Assembly: GCA_016184125.1 (NCBI GenBank)
Contig: JACPDG010000047.1
Span: 1 to 64,000 of the forward strand
Source of the DNA: Candidatus Rokuibacteriota bacterium
GTDB lineage: Bacteria > Methylomirabilota > Methylomirabilia > Rokubacteriales > CSP1-6
Direction: 5' to 3'
DNA: 64,000 nt
The notes beneath the pieces are model-generated. The model was given only the letters and a program-made list of their open reading frames with translations, was not told the origin of the DNA and ran no database searches. Each line of letters opens with the position of its first letter. Position 1 is the first letter of the stretch. A program made the translations under genes and the position numbers. Shown here one piece after another: positions 1-9,157 of the stretch.

Positions 1-1182
1 CAGATCCACGCGGTCCGCGGCGCGCTCGCGGTCGGGCTCGCGTGCTGGCGCAAGGGCATCGCGACCATCCTCGTGCCGCGCGAGAACCGTGCGGAAGCCG
101 CGGCCATCGGCGGCCTGCGCGTGCTGGCCGCCTCGACGCTCCGCGAGGCGGTCAGCTTGCTGAACGGCGAAACCACGCCGGACGATCGGGACGACCCGGC
201 CATCGCCGTGTCGGGCGCCGCCGACGATCTCGACTTCGCCGACGTGCGCGGTCAGGCGCACGCCAAGCGCGCGCTCGAGATCGCCGCCGCCGGCGGTCAC
301 AACGTGGTCCTCGTCGGCCCGCCCGGCGGTGGCAAGACCATGCTGGCGAGGCGCCTCACGACGATCCTGCCTCCGCTCGGCACCGACGAGGTGATCGAGG
401 TCTCCGCGATCTGGAGCGTCGCGGGGCTGCTGACGCCGCACGGGCAACTCGTGGGCACGCGGCCCTTCCGCGCGCCGCACCACACCATCTCGGTCTCCGG
501 ATTGATCGGCGGCGGCAGCCCGCCGCACCCGGGCGAGGTGACGCTCGCGCATCGCGGCGTCTTGTTCCTCGACGAGCTGCCCGAGTTCCAGCAGCACGTC
601 CTCGAGTCGCTCCGCCAGCCGCTCGAGGACGGCCGCGTGAGGATCTCGCGAGCGACGGGCGTCGGCGACTTCCCCGCGCGCTTCCAGCTCGTTGCCGCCG
701 CGAACCCGTGCCGCCGCGGCTGCCCTTCGCTCGACCGCTGCCTCTGCACGCCCGGGGAGCGCGACCGCTACCTCGGCCGCCTGTCAGGGCCGCTGCTGGA
801 CCGGATCGACCTCCACGTCGAGCTGCCCGCCGTCGCGCATGCCGACCTCGCGCCCGACCTCCCGGTCGAGCGCTCGGAGACGATCCGCGCGCGCGTGCTC
901 GCCGCCCGCGACCGGCAGCGCCACCGCTATCGCGCCGCGGGGGTCCGCGTGAACGCCGACCTCTCCGGCCGCCTGCTGCGTCGCGCGTGCGCGGTCCCCG
1001 CGGACGCCGACCGCCTGCTGGCCGCCGCGATGAACCGGCTCGGGCTCTCGGCGCGCGGGCACGACCGTGTGCTGAAGGTCGCGCGGACGATCGCGGATCT
1101 CGACGGTCGAGAGACGATCAGCGCGGACGACTGCGCGGAAGCGATCCAGTACCGCGGTCTCGACCGCCGCTGGCACGGATAG
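1..1182 (+). CDS. ComM/YifB-like Mg-chelatase-family AAA+ ATPase (5' truncated by window edge)
   Basis: Reading frame 1 is open from the first base, so the gene begins outside the window; 393 residues are visible of a family usually near 500. Walker A GPPGGGKT lies at visible residues 106-113, followed by the Walker B stretch GVLFLDELPEF, a Cys-containing segment (NPCRRGCPSLDRCLC) and a C-terminal Mg-chelatase lid domain ending shortly after ISADDCAEAIQYR. ComM relatives are hexameric helicases that extend branch migration during natural transformation. Nothing nearby is a competence operon, although a type IV pilus locus lies 10 kb downstream. Family assignment is firm; the transformation role is inferred from the family. 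Confidence 0.88.
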   Translation, partial: QIHAVRGALAVGLACWRKGIATILVPRENRAEAAAIGGLRVLAASTLREAVSLLNGETTPDDRDDPAIAVSGAADDLDFADVRGQAHAKRALEIAAAGGHNVVLVGPPGGGKTMLARRLTTILPPLGTDEVIEVSAIWSVAGLLTPHGQLVGTRPFRAPHHTISVSGLIGGGSPPHPGEVTLAHRGVLFLDELPEFQQHVLESLRQPLEDGRVRISRATGVGDFPARFQLVAAANPCRRGCPSLDRCLCTPGERDRYLGRLSGPLLDRIDLHVELPAVAHADLAPDLPVERSETIRARVLAARDRQRHRYRAAGVRVNADLSGRLLRRACAVPADADRLLAAAMNRLGLSARGHDRVLKVARTIADLDGRETISADDCAEAIQYRGLDRRWHG

Positions 1183-1259
1183 CGCCTCCGGGAGGCCCTC
1201 GCCTGCCGTGAGACAATGGCGGCGATTACGCGCCATGCGCGCGCACGACGGGAGGCGAC

Positions 1260-1796
1260 ATGCCGGCTGCGATCCTCCTCATCGTCGACGTGCAGGAGCG
1301 GCTGTTCAACGCGATGGACGCCGACCGCCGCGACGAGATGATCAAGAACATCAAGATCCTGGCGCAAACCGCGACCCGGCTCGGCCTGCCGATCGTCGTC
1401 ACCGAGCAGTACCCGAAGGGGCTCGGCGGCACGCTGCCGGAGCTGCGGGAGCTGCTGCGGGACGTGCGGCCGTTCGAGAAGACGGCGTTCTCGTGCTGCG
1501 GTGCCGACGGGTTCGTCGAGCGGCTGCGCGCGACGGGTGCCGAGCACGTCGTCGTCGCCGGCATGGAGGCGCACGTCTGCGTGCTCCTCACGACGCTGGA
1601 CCTGCTGCGTGGCGGCTACCGCGTGACGGTGGCTGCCGACGCGGTGTGCTCGCGCACGCGGGCGAACGCCGACGTCGGGCTCGCGGAGGCGCGCCAGGCG
1701 GGCGCGGTCGTGTCGTCGACCGAGACGATCGTCTTCCGGTGGCTGGGGCGCGCGGACACCGACGTCTTCCGGGAGATCTCGAAGCTGCTGCGGTGA
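1260..1796 (+). CDS. Isochorismatase-family cysteine hydrolase
   Basis: A 178-residue protein of the isochorismatase/nicotinamidase fold. The family's catalytic triad is visible: D10 in LLIVDVQERLF, K74 in FEKTAFS and C107 in GMEAHVCVLLT, with the cis-peptide region just before the Cys. Length matches small single-domain members, which hydrolyse amides or vinyl ethers; the substrate cannot be read from sequence. The ATG was chosen because GGGAGGCG lies just upstream. Its stop overlaps the start of the next gene (TGATG), so the two are probably co-translated. Confidence 0.88.
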   Translation: MPAAILLIVDVQERLFNAMDADRRDEMIKNIKILAQTATRLGLPIVVTEQYPKGLGGTLPELRELLRDVRPFEKTAFSCCGADGFVERLRATGAEHVVVAGMEAHVCVLLTTLDLLRGGYRVTVAADAVCSRTRANADVGLAEARQAGAVVSSTETIVFRWLGRADTDVFREISKLLR

Positions 1797-2221
1797 TGGG
1801 GCGCTACTTCGACCTGCGCACGACGGTGCTCATCGTCGTCGGTCACGGCATCCTGCCCGAGGAGGAGGATCGACCGATCGCTTACGATCTCAAGCGCGCC
1901 GTCAACGCCCGGGGCGCCGGTGCCGAGGGGCGCGCGGGCGTCGTGGTGACCGACGTCTGGATCATGAACCACGAGCTTCAGGAGTTCTTTCCCGCCATCG
2001 CGATCGGCGGCCCGGGAGTGAACGCGTTCACCGCGCAGCTCTACGAGGAGCTTCCCGTGACGTACACCTGCGACCAGCAGCTCTTCATCCAGGTCGCGAC
2101 CGACGGCAAGCGCGCGGCGCTGTGGGGCATGGACCAGACGGGCACGCGGGCCGCCGTGGAGATCTTCGTCAAGGAAGGGTTCCTCGAGCGCTTCCTCGAC
2201 CTCTGCTGGCGGAAAGACTAG
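1796..2221 (+). CDS. Conserved-looking hypothetical protein, 141 aa
   Basis: I do not recognise this protein. The frame stays open far upstream inside the isochorismatase gene, but the ATG overlapping that gene's stop codon is the natural start. The product opens with a hydrophobic beta-strand and Gly-rich turn (TTVLIVVGHGIL), followed by an acidic EEED segment and a second strand-like segment AGVVVTDVWIMN, which suggests a small alpha/beta fold. It has no signal peptide or membrane helix and its composition matches its neighbours. Translational coupling to the isochorismatase-family hydrolase suggests a shared pathway. It runs to 1 bp from the convergent transglycosylase gene. Confidence 0.7.
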   Translation: MGRYFDLRTTVLIVVGHGILPEEEDRPIAYDLKRAVNARGAGAEGRAGVVVTDVWIMNHELQEFFPAIAIGGPGVNAFTAQLYEELPVTYTCDQQLFIQVATDGKRAALWGMDQTGTRAAVEIFVKEGFLERFLDLCWRKD

Positions 2222-2222
2222 C

Positions 2223-2945
2223 TCAGCGGGTGCGGGAGCCCGGCGGCCGGACGTTCGTGTAGACGACGGTCCCGTCGTCGCGCTCGACCCGATACGTGAC
2301 GTCGAGCGGTGGGGCGCCAGCCGGCGCAGGGCTCGCAGTGTCGTCGCCGCGGTACTGCGCCAGGACCTTCTGCACGTAGCCCTGCGTCTCGGCGTACGGC
2401 GGGACGCCACCGTACTGGGCAACGACCTGCTCGCCGGCGTTGTAGGCGGCGAGCGCCAGACGGAGGTCGTTGCCGTACCGATCGATCAGCCGGCGCAGAT
2501 GTCGGATCCCGCCGTCGATGTTCTCTTCAGGATCGAACGAGTCGCGGACGCCGAGGAGCGAGGCGGTCTGGGGCATGAGCTGCATGAGGCCGCGTGCGCC
2601 CTTCGGGGACACCGCCCAGGGATTCCCGCGCGACTCCGCGTGGATCACGGCGAGCACGAGCTTCTCCGGAACGCCGTACCGCTGCGCGGCGGCGCGCACG
2701 AAGTCGACGAACGTCGTGCGGCGGCTGAGGGCCGCCGGCAGGGGTGACGGCGCGGGGCGGCGCCGTGTGAGCCCCATCCGCAAGTACGCGGGATCGGTGG
2801 GCGCGTTCGTGTAGTGGACGGTGCCATCGGGCGCGACCAGGCGGAACGTCTCGGCACTCGCCATCGCCGGCATCGCGACGATCGCGAGGCAGGCCACCAG
2901 CGGCTTGATGAGCATCGAGCGGCGGGCGAGCCGGACCAACATCAT
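2223..2945 (-). CDS. Exported lytic murein transglycosylase (SLT domain) flanked by DUF4124-like modules
   Basis: Predicted to cleave peptidoglycan in the periplasm. The protein begins with a signal peptide (basic n-region, hydrophobic core, likely cut after AMASA). A DUF4124-like module follows (VAPDGTVHYTNAP), then the SLT lysozyme-like domain with the catalytic Glu in AVIHAESRGNPWAVS, the GLMQLMPQT motif and LALAAYNAGE. A second module of the first type (VERDDGTVVYTN) closes the C-terminus, an unusual duplicated bracket. The frame stays open upstream through the intergenic repeat. I start at the ATG that the repeat supplies (codon 2943-2945); ATGs at 2942 and 2915 are alternatives, and no good ribosome site favours any of them. 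Confidence 0.85.
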   Translation of the reverse strand: MMLVRLARRSMLIKPLVACLAIVAMPAMASAETFRLVAPDGTVHYTNAPTDPAYLRMGLTRRRPAPSPLPAALSRRTTFVDFVRAAAQRYGVPEKLVLAVIHAESRGNPWAVSPKGARGLMQLMPQTASLLGVRDSFDPEENIDGGIRHLRRLIDRYGNDLRLALAAYNAGEQVVAQYGGVPPYAETQGYVQKVLAQYRGDDTASPAPAGAPPLDVTYRVERDDGTVVYTNVRPPGSRTR

Positions 2946-3043
2946 GGGGGGCCCCGAAATGGCCCCCCATACCCCCCACCGCTCGGAGCCGTCCCGGGAA
3001 ACCCGGGACGGCCCTCGACGGCGCGATTCGTTCACGGGCTCTG
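2943..3043 (+). repeat. Two-hairpin intergenic repeat, copy 1
   Basis: It begins CATGGGGGG, whose G-run pairs with two later C6 runs. The long hairpin CCGTCCCGGG/CCCGGGACGG follows, then the conserved tail GATTCGTTCACGGGCTCTGA. It lies between the transglycosylase gene and its probable promoter, so it would be transcribed in the leader of that mRNA. The reverse complement of its first bases (CCCCCCATG) supplies the gene's likely start codon. Same family as nine other loci in this window. Confidence 0.85.
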
Positions 3044-3101
3044 ACGCGGCGCTGCGAGCCACGTCGCAGACAGCCGAGGAAGGGAGCGCGGTCACCCCGC
3101 T

Positions 3102-3132
3102 ATGATAGCGGGGTGAGCCGCGCGTTTGTCAA
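3102..3132 (-). promoter_or_regulatory. Probable sigma-70 promoter of the transglycosylase gene
   Basis: Reading the minus strand, TTGACA (3127-3132) is followed after 19 bp by TATCAT (3102-3107). The -10 lies inside a 23-bp near-perfect palindrome (CACCCCGCTAT/ATAGCGGGGTG, 3093-3115), which could be an operator or a 5'-end mRNA hairpin. The spacer is 2 bp longer than ideal. Confidence 0.5.
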
Positions 3133-3177
3133 CGGTCCATCGGGCCAAATGGCTCCGTGGCCCGTGTTGTAGCGACG

Positions 3178-5559
3178 TTACACCGCGGCCGGCTCGACGG
3201 CTTCGCGCGGGACGGGTGCCTCCAGGGCAAGCCCGAGCACCTCGTCGACGGCGTCGACCAGGTGAAACGTCATCGCGTCACGGACCGTCACCGGCACGTC
3301 CTCGACCAGGTTGTTCTCGTTGCGCCGCGGCAGGATGACGGTCGATACGCCAGCACGATGCGCGGCCAGCACCTTCTCCTTGATCCCGCCGACCGGCATG
3401 ACGCGTCCCGAGAGCGTGATCTCTCCGGTCATCGCGAGGGCCGGCCGCACGGGCCGGTTCCCGAGCAACGACGCCAGCGCGGTCACCATCGTCACACCGG
3501 CGGACGGTCCGTCCTTGGGGATCGCGCCGGCGGGCACGTGGATGTGGACGTCGCTCTTCTCCCAGAAGTCGCCGGGCACGCCGATCGCCGCCGCGTGCGA
3601 CCGGACCCAGGACAGGGCCGCCTGCGCCGACTCCTTCATGACATCGCCGAGCTGGCCGGTGAGCGTCAGCGTCCGCGCCCCCGGCATCCGCGTGGCCTCG
3701 ACGAACAGGACGTCGCCGCCAGCCGGTGTCCACGCGAGCCCCACCGCCACGCCCGGGACACGCGTGCGCGTCTCGAGCTCCTCGAACTCGAAGCGCGGCG
3801 CGCCGAGGAGCGTCACGATGAGGTCGGGCGTCACCCCGACCGGCTCGGTCACGCCCTCGGCGTGGCGCCGCGTGACCTTGCGGCACACGCTCGCGATCTC
3901 GCGCTCGAGATTCCGCACGCCGGCCTCGCGCGTGTAGCGCCGCGCGAGAAAGCGCAACGCCTCCGGCAGGAACGTGATGTCCTTGCCCGCCTCGAGCCCG
4001 TGCTCGCGCGCCTGCTTGGGGACCAGGTGCAGGGTCGCGATCGCAACCTTCTCCTCCTCCGTGTACCCGGCGAGATGGATCACTTCCATGCGGTCTCTGA
4101 GCGGCGCCGGTACCGTGTCGATCACGTTCGCCGTGGTGATGAACAGGACGCGCGAGAGGTCGAACGGCACGTCGAGGTAGTGATCCCGGAACGTGCTGTT
4201 CTGCTCCGGGTCGAGCACCTCGAGCAACGCCGACGCCGGGTCCCCGCGGAAGTCCATCCCGAGCTTGTCGACCTCGTCCAGCATGAGCACGGGGTTCCGC
4301 GTTCCCGCGCGGCGAACGCCCTGGATGATCTGGCCGGGGAGCGCGCCGATGTACGTCCGCCGGTGTCCGCGAATCTCCGCCTCGTCCCGCATGCCGCCGA
4401 GCGACATGCGGTGGAACTTCCGGCCGAGCGCGCGTGCGATCGAGCGCCCGAGCGACGTCTTGCCGACGCCCGGCGGGCCGACGAAGCAGAGGATCGGGTC
4501 CTTGCCGTCCGGCTTGATCTTCTTCACGGCGAGGTACTCGAGGATCCGCTCCTTGATCTTCTCGAGCCCCTCGTGGTCCGCGTCGAGGACGGCCCGGGCC
4601 GCGGCGAGATCGATCGCGTCCGTCGTCTCGGCCTTCCACGGCATCGCGACGAGCCAGTCGATGTACGTGCGCGCCACGGTGTACTCCGCCGCCTGGGGCG
4701 GCATCTTGGCGAGCCGATCCAGCTCGCGCAGCGCCTCGCGCCGCGCCTCGTCCGGCATCCCGGCCTCCTCGATCTTCTGCCGGAGCGTCTCGATCTCCTG
4801 CGTCCGCTCGTCGGCGTCGCCCAGCTCCTTCTGGATCGCCTTCAGCTGCTCGCGCAGGTAGTACTCCCGCTGCGTCTTCGACATCTCCGACTGGATCTCG
4901 GACTGGATCTTCGAGCCGAGCTCGAGGACCTCGGCTTCCTTGCCGAGCGCGGTGACGAGCTTCTGGAGCCGCTGCTTGACGTCCACCGTCTCCAGCAGCT
5001 CCTGGCGGAGCGGGAGCGAGAGCGTCGGCAGCGCGGCGGCGACGAGGTCGCCGAGCGTGCCCGCCGTTTCGCTCCCCGCGACGATCGTCGCGAGCTCGTC
5101 GGACAGCGTGGGCGACAGCGACACGACCTTCTGGAAGAGCGAGGTCGCGCTGCGCTTGAGCGCCTCGAGCTCGACGTCGCCGGACGCCTCGGGCTCCGTG
5201 ATCACCTCGATCCGGGCCCGCAGGTACGGCGCCTCCTCGACGATCTCCACGAGGCGGAAGCGCTGGACCCCCTGCGTGACGAGCCGCATCGTGCCGTCCT
5301 GCTGCTTGAGCACGCGGTGGATGACGGCCAGCGTGCCGACGTCGTGGAGCCCCTCGCGCTTCGGCGCGTCCTCCGCGGGATCCTTCTGGGTGATCGCCCC
5401 GATGATCCGGCCGCCCTGCACGGCATCTTCGATCAGCCGGACGGACGAGGGGCGTCCCGCCGCGAGCGGCACCACCGCATGCGGGAACAGCACGGTGCCG
5501 CGCAGCGGCAGGATCCCGAGCACGTCGGGGACGGGTCGGTCCACGAGTTCGTCGGACAT
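3178..5559 (-). CDS. lon: ATP-dependent protease Lon
   Basis: A full-length 793-residue Lon. An N-terminal substrate-binding domain ([16 protein letters not shown]) and central coiled coil lead to the AAA+ module, with Walker A GPPGVGKT at 361-368 and Walker B LMLDEVDK near 425-432. The C-terminal serine protease domain has the catalytic pair S686 (PKDGPSAGV) and K729 (GGIKEKV), spaced 43 residues apart as in E. coli Lon. It degrades misfolded and short-lived regulatory proteins in the cytoplasm. A purine-rich GGAAAGGAAG lies upstream of the ATG. It is downstream of hspR in the same orientation, separated by an intergenic repeat; HspR controls lon in Streptomyces, so shared heat-shock control is plausible but no operator was identified. 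Confidence 0.97.
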   Translation of the reverse strand: MSDELVDRPVPDVLGILPLRGTVLFPHAVVPLAAGRPSSVRLIEDAVQGGRIIGAITQKDPAEDAPKREGLHDVGTLAVIHRVLKQQDGTMRLVTQGVQRFRLVEIVEEAPYLRARIEVITEPEASGDVELEALKRSATSLFQKVVSLSPTLSDELATIVAGSETAGTLGDLVAAALPTLSLPLRQELLETVDVKQRLQKLVTALGKEAEVLELGSKIQSEIQSEMSKTQREYYLREQLKAIQKELGDADERTQEIETLRQKIEEAGMPDEARREALRELDRLAKMPPQAAEYTVARTYIDWLVAMPWKAETTDAIDLAAARAVLDADHEGLEKIKERILEYLAVKKIKPDGKDPILCFVGPPGVGKTSLGRSIARALGRKFHRMSLGGMRDEAEIRGHRRTYIGALPGQIIQGVRRAGTRNPVLMLDEVDKLGMDFRGDPASALLEVLDPEQNSTFRDHYLDVPFDLSRVLFITTANVIDTVPAPLRDRMEVIHLAGYTEEEKVAIATLHLVPKQAREHGLEAGKDITFLPEALRFLARRYTREAGVRNLEREIASVCRKVTRRHAEGVTEPVGVTPDLIVTLLGAPRFEFEELETRTRVPGVAVGLAWTPAGGDVLFVEATRMPGARTLTLTGQLGDVMKESAQAALSWVRSHAAAIGVPGDFWEKSDVHIHVPAGAIPKDGPSAGVTMVTALASLLGNRPVRPALAMTGEITLSGRVMPVGGIKEKVLAAHRAGVSTVILPRRNENNLVEDVPVTVRDAMTFHLVDAVDEVLGLALEAPVPREAVEPAAV

Positions 5560-5592
5560 GACGGGTGACTTCCTTTCCAGACCGGTCGTCGC

Positions 5593-5694
5593 TCAGGAGC
5601 CCGTGAATGCATCGGGTGCCCGAGCCGTGCCCCGGGTCCCCCGGGGCGCGTGCGAGCGCCGGGGGGTTTGGGGGGCTTCGGTAGTCCCCCCATG
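5593..5694 (-). repeat. Two-hairpin intergenic repeat, copy 2
   Basis: Read on the minus strand (the direction of transcription) it begins ATGGGGGGACTACCGAAGC, with the G6 run facing two C6 runs. A GC-only hairpin follows and then a tail matching GCATTCACGGGCTCCTGA. It starts a few bases after the hspR stop codon and ends about 35 bp before the lon start, so it could act as a partial terminator or mRNA-processing site between them. Confidence 0.85.
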
Positions 5695-5699
5695 ATGAT

Positions 5700-6086
5700 T
5701 CAGAAGACGTCGACGGGTCGTAGCTGGCCGGAGGCGGCACGGACGAGCGCCTCGCGGGGCTCGCGTCGAGCCGCATCGGGCGGCGTCCCGCCGTCCTCCC
5801 TGAGATAGGCGAGCAGATCCTCGATCTGCTTCTGCATTTCGAGCATGCGGCGCCGCATCTTGACGATGATCTCGACGCCGGCGAGGTTCACGCCGAGGTC
5901 GCGGGTGAGCCGCAGCAGCCTCGCGAGCTCCTCGACATCCTCCTCGGAGTACATCCTGGTCCGTCCCACGGTCCGGCTCGGACGCACGAGTCCCTTCTTC
6001 TCGTAGAACCGCAGCGTCTGCGGATGCACGTCGAGCATCTCGGCGACGACGCCGATCATGTAGAGCGGCTTGCCCCGGTCGCTCAT
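5700..6086 (-). CDS. hspR: HspR-like MerR-family heat-shock repressor
   Basis: A 128-residue MerR-type regulator. Its N-terminal winged helix-turn-helix reads MIGVVAEMLDVHPQTLRFYE, with the HspR-typical HPQTLR recognition helix and wing (GRTRMYSEEDVEEL). A coiled coil with RMLEMQKQIEDLL follows. HspR represses dnaK-type operons and uses DnaK as co-repressor in actinobacteria. The start codon overlaps the J-protein stop by 4 bp (ATGA), making it the last gene of dnaK - J-protein - hspR. That operon position, rather than the domain alone, supports HspR over other MerR proteins. Confidence 0.88.
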   Translation of the reverse strand: MSDRGKPLYMIGVVAEMLDVHPQTLRFYEKKGLVRPSRTVGRTRMYSEEDVEELARLLRLTRDLGVNLAGVEIIVKMRRRMLEMQKQIEDLLAYLREDGGTPPDAARREPREALVRAASGQLRPVDVF

Positions 6087-6958
6087 GCGACTCCGCCGCA
6101 GTACCGGTCGAGGTCGGCCCGCGGCGCCAGCGGCAGCAGGCGCTCGAGCTCGCGCACGAGCTCGTGCGTCCTGGCGTCGATCTCGCCCGGGACCTCGATC
6201 CGGAGGGTGACGTGGAGATCGCCCCGGCCCTGGCCCGACAGCCGCGGCATCCCCTGACCGCGAAGCCGGACGACGATGCCATCGCGGAGCCCCGGCGGAA
6301 TCACGAGCACGGTGTCACCCGTCGGGGTCGGGATCCGGATCCGCGCGCCCGTCAACGCCTCCCAGACGCTGATCGGCACCTCGCACTGCACGGCGTCGCC
6401 CTGGCGCCGGAAGAACGGATGCTCGGCGACCCGCGTCGAGACGATGAGGTCGCCTCGCGGACCGCCGAACGGTCCGGCATCACCCTCCCCCGCCACGCGG
6501 ATCTGCGCGCCGGAGTCGACGCCCGGCGGGATGGTGACCGACACGGCGTCCGCCGCGCGCCGGACGCCGCGCCCGCCGCAGTGCCGGCACGGGTCGCCGT
6601 CCGTGAACGCCACTGCGCCGCAGGCGCGGCACGGCGAGTCGCGCGGAACGTCCATCGCCAGCGTCGCGCCGCGCGCGGCGTCGGCGAACGAGAGCTCGAC
6701 CGCGACGTGCACGTCCTCGCCGCGCCGGCCGTGGCCGAGCGCGACGCTGCCACCGTACCGGTCGTAGGCGGCACGCCGCATCGGGTCGCTCAGGACCCGG
6801 TACGCCTCCTCGATCTCCTGGAACAGCGTCCGGGCGTCGTGATCCCAGAAGTTGACGTCCGGCGAGTACTGCCGCGCGAGCCGCCGGTAGGCCTGACGGA
6901 TCTCGCGCGGCCCCGCCGAGATGCTGACGCCCAGGACCGCGTAGTAGTCGCGCCGCAT
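6083..6958 (-). CDS. DnaJ/CbpA-type co-chaperone with altered HPD motif and reduced zinc finger
   Basis: A 291-residue J-domain protein directly downstream of dnaK. The J domain covers residues 4-70 (DYYAVLGVS, then [12 protein letters not shown]), but the invariant HPD tripeptide reads SPD at 32-34, losing the His that classical DnaJ needs to stimulate DnaK ATPase. The Cys-rich region holds only two CxxC pairs (C110/C113 and C124/C127) instead of four CxxCxGxG motifs, so at most one zinc site remains. Two C-terminal beta-sandwich substrate-binding domains follow ([36 protein letters not shown]). It resembles a CbpA/DnaJ intermediate. It either works with DnaK through a modified interface or has lost that activity. 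Confidence 0.9.
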   Translation of the reverse strand: MRRDYYAVLGVSISAGPREIRQAYRRLARQYSPDVNFWDHDARTLFQEIEEAYRVLSDPMRRAAYDRYGGSVALGHGRRGEDVHVAVELSFADAARGATLAMDVPRDSPCRACGAVAFTDGDPCRHCGGRGVRRAADAVSVTIPPGVDSGAQIRVAGEGDAGPFGGPRGDLIVSTRVAEHPFFRRQGDAVQCEVPISVWEALTGARIRIPTPTGDTVLVIPPGLRDGIVVRLRGQGMPRLSGQGRGDLHVTLRIEVPGEIDARTHELVRELERLLPLAPRADLDRYCGGVA

Positions 6959-6964
6959 CAGCCT

Positions 6965-8881
6965 CTACTTCTTCTCGCCCAGGTCCTCGAACTCGGCGTC
7001 CACGACCTCGCCCTCCTTGGCGCCGCCGCCCGCCGTCGTGCCGCGCCCGTCGCCCGGCCGCGCCTCGCCCGGCGCCTGGGCCTGCGCCTCGCGGTACATG
7101 ATCTCGGCGAGCTTGTGCGACGCCCGGGTGAGCGACTCCTGGGCGCGCTTCATTCGCTCGACGTCGTCGCTCTTGAGCGCCTCGCGCGCCTCCGTGAGCG
7201 CGTCCTCCACCGCCTTGCGGTCGGCCTCCGGCAGCTTCGAGCCGTGCTCGTTCAGGGTGCGCTCCGTGCCGTACACGAGCGAGTCGGTCTGGTTGCGGAC
7301 CTCGATCTCCTGCTTGCGCTTCTCGTCCTCGGACGCGTGCGCCTCGGCGTCCTTCACCATCCGGTCGATCTCGTCCTTCGTGAGCGTCGACGACGCCGTG
7401 ATGGTGATGTTCTGCTGCTTGCCGGTCGCCTTGTCGCGCGCCGACACGCTGAGGATGCTGTTCGCGTCGATGTCGAAGGTCACCTCGACCTGCGGCACGC
7501 CGCGCGGCGCGGGCGGGATGCCGTCGAGGTGGAAGCGCCCGAGCGTACGGTTGTCCCGCGCCATCGGGCGCTCGCCCTGGAGCACGTGGACCTCGACCGA
7601 CTGCTGATTGTCCGCCGCGGTCGTGAAGACCTCGCTCTTCTTGGTCGGGATCGTCGTGTTGCGCGGGATGAGCACGGTCATGACGCCGCCGAGCGTCTCG
7701 ATGCCGAGCGACAGCGGGGTCACGTCCAGCAGGACGACGTCCTTGACCTCGCCCGCCAGCACGGCCGCCTGCACCGCGGCGCCGACCGCGACGACCTCGT
7801 CGGGATTGACGCCCATGTGGGGCTCCTTCCCGAAGAGCTGCTTCACGGCCTCGCGCACCTTCGGCATCCGCGTCTGGCCGCCGACGAGGATGACCTCGTT
7901 GATGTCCTTCGAGCCGGCGCCCGCATCCTGCATCGCCTGGCGGCAGGGACCGAGGGTGCGGTCGACGAGGTCGGCCACGAGCGCCTCGAGCTTGGCGCGC
8001 GTGAGCGTCGTCACCAGATGCTTCGGCCCGCTCGCGTCCGCCGTGATGAACGGCAGGTTGATCTCCGTCTGGAGCGTCGTCGAGAGCTCGCACTTCGCCT
8101 TCTCCGCCGCTTCCTTGAGGCGCTGGAGCGCCATCCGGTCCTTGCGGAGATCGATGCCGTGCTCCTTCTTGAACTCCTCGGCGATCCAGTCCATCACCCG
8201 CTGGTCGAAGTCATCGCCGCCGAGGTGCGTGTCACCGTTCGTCGCCTTGACCTCGAACACCCCTTCGCCGATCTCGAGGATCGAGATGTCGAACGTCCCG
8301 CCGCCGAGGTCGTACACGGCGATGCGCTCGTCCTTCTTCTTGTCGAGGCCGTAGGCGAGCGCTGCGGCCGTCGGCTCGTTGATGATCCGGAGCACCTCGA
8401 GGCCGGCGATCTTCCCGGCGTCCTTGGTCGCCTGCCGCTGGCTGTCGTTGAAGTATGCCGGCGTGGTGATGACCGCCTGGGTGACCTTCTCGCCCAGGTA
8501 GGCCTCGGCGGCCTCCTTCAGCTTCCGCAGGACCATGGCGGAGATCTCGGGCGGCGCGTACTGCTTGCCGCGGATCTCCACGCGCGCGTCGCCGTTCTGC
8601 GCCTTGATCACCTTGTACGGGACGAGCTTGATCTCGCCGAGGACCTCGTCGTAGCGGCGTCCCATGAACCGCTTGATCGAGAACACGGTGTTCTCCGGGT
8701 TCGTGATGGCCTGCCGCTTCGCGACCTGCCCGACCGGAGTCTCGCCGTCCTTCGTGAACCCGACGACCGAGGGCGTCAGGCGGCTGCCCTCCTGGTTCGG
8801 GATGACGACGGGGTTCCCGCCTTCCATCACGGCAACCACCGAGTTCGTCGTCCCGAGGTCGATGCCGATCACCTTCGCCAT
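6965..8881 (-). CDS. dnaK: Chaperone DnaK (Hsp70)
   Basis: A full-length 638-residue Hsp70 starting [20 protein letters not shown] (phosphate-1 loop). It has the ATPase signatures [14 protein letters not shown] and [13 protein letters not shown], linker [18 protein letters not shown], substrate-binding beta domain and helical lid. It ends [13 protein letters not shown], the usual bacterial C-terminal acidic motif. It folds and protects cytosolic proteins together with a J-protein and GrpE. No grpE lies here; the order is dnaK - J-protein - hspR. The ATG is preceded by a GGAGAGG ribosome site. The 5' leader would contain an intergenic repeat and an hsp20 remnant. Confidence 0.98.
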   Translation of the reverse strand: MAKVIGIDLGTTNSVVAVMEGGNPVVIPNQEGSRLTPSVVGFTKDGETPVGQVAKRQAITNPENTVFSIKRFMGRRYDEVLGEIKLVPYKVIKAQNGDARVEIRGKQYAPPEISAMVLRKLKEAAEAYLGEKVTQAVITTPAYFNDSQRQATKDAGKIAGLEVLRIINEPTAAALAYGLDKKKDERIAVYDLGGGTFDISILEIGEGVFEVKATNGDTHLGGDDFDQRVMDWIAEEFKKEHGIDLRKDRMALQRLKEAAEKAKCELSTTLQTEINLPFITADASGPKHLVTTLTRAKLEALVADLVDRTLGPCRQAMQDAGAGSKDINEVILVGGQTRMPKVREAVKQLFGKEPHMGVNPDEVVAVGAAVQAAVLAGEVKDVVLLDVTPLSLGIETLGGVMTVLIPRNTTIPTKKSEVFTTAADNQQSVEVHVLQGERPMARDNRTLGRFHLDGIPPAPRGVPQVEVTFDIDANSILSVSARDKATGKQQNITITASSTLTKDEIDRMVKDAEAHASEDEKRKQEIEVRNQTDSLVYGTERTLNEHGSKLPEADRKAVEDALTEAREALKSDDVERMKRAQESLTRASHKLAEIMYREAQAQAPGEARPGDGRGTTAGGGAKEGEVVDAEFEDLGEKK

Positions 8882-8910
8882 GTCTGCCTCTCCTTACGCT
8901 GATCTCGCTC

Positions 8911-9012
8911 GGAGGATCCGAACGAATCGGGCCCCCGAGGAGCGGCCCGGGTTTCCCGGGCCGCTTCCGAGCCGCCAATAGGGGGGTTTGGGGGGCTTCG
9001 TTAGTCCCCCCA
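8911..9012 (-). repeat. Two-hairpin intergenic repeat, copy 3
   Basis: On the minus strand it begins GGGGGGACTAACGAAGCCCC and continues with C6 runs, the hairpin GCGGCCCGGG/CCCGGGCCGC and a shortened tail (CGATTCGTTCGGATCC). It sits between the hsp20 remnant and dnaK, so a transcript from the promoter at 9155-9183 carries it in the dnaK leader. Confidence 0.82.
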
Positions 9013-9013
9013 A

Positions 9014-9157
9014 CTACAGAAGATCGATCTTGATCTCCTTGGGCTTCACTTCCTCGGACTTCGGCAGCGTCACGGTCAGCAGACCGTCCCGGTACGTGGC
9101 CTTCACCTTGTCGGCCTGCACGGGCATCGGCAGCTGGTTCCTGAGTACACACTTCAT
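9014..9157 (-). pseudogene. Truncated Hsp20/alpha-crystallin small heat-shock protein (C-terminal remnant)
   Basis: A 47-codon minus-strand frame ends in TAG at 9014. Its last 40 codons read like the end of an alpha-crystallin domain: LPMPVQADKVKATYRDGLLT followed by VTLPKSEEVKPKEIKIDLL, the Hsp20 motif in which the GVLT strand leads to the LPK segment. Upstream, the reading turns into unrelated MKCVLRNQ and the rest of the gene (about 100 residues) is missing. Similarity breaks near 9135-9145, exactly where the dnaK-directed promoter begins. This looks like a decayed hsp20 once upstream of dnaK; a short expressed peptide is not excluded. Confidence 0.75.

Noticed and set aside
3093-3115. 23-bp palindrome CACCCCGCTAT/ATAGCGGGGTG considered as a terminator for lon or the transglycosylase.
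   Set aside because: It has a one-base loop and no T-tract, and it overlaps a probable -10 element; an operator or promoter role fits better.
3157-5568. An 803-codon plus-strand open frame opposite lon, and similar giant frames opposite dnaK (6164-8902), the third TMTC-like gene (25340-27823) and pilQ (33849-36233).
   Set aside because: They are antisense shadows caused by high GC and codon bias; they are rich in Arg, Asp, His and Leu with no domains, while the opposite strand encodes clear proteins.
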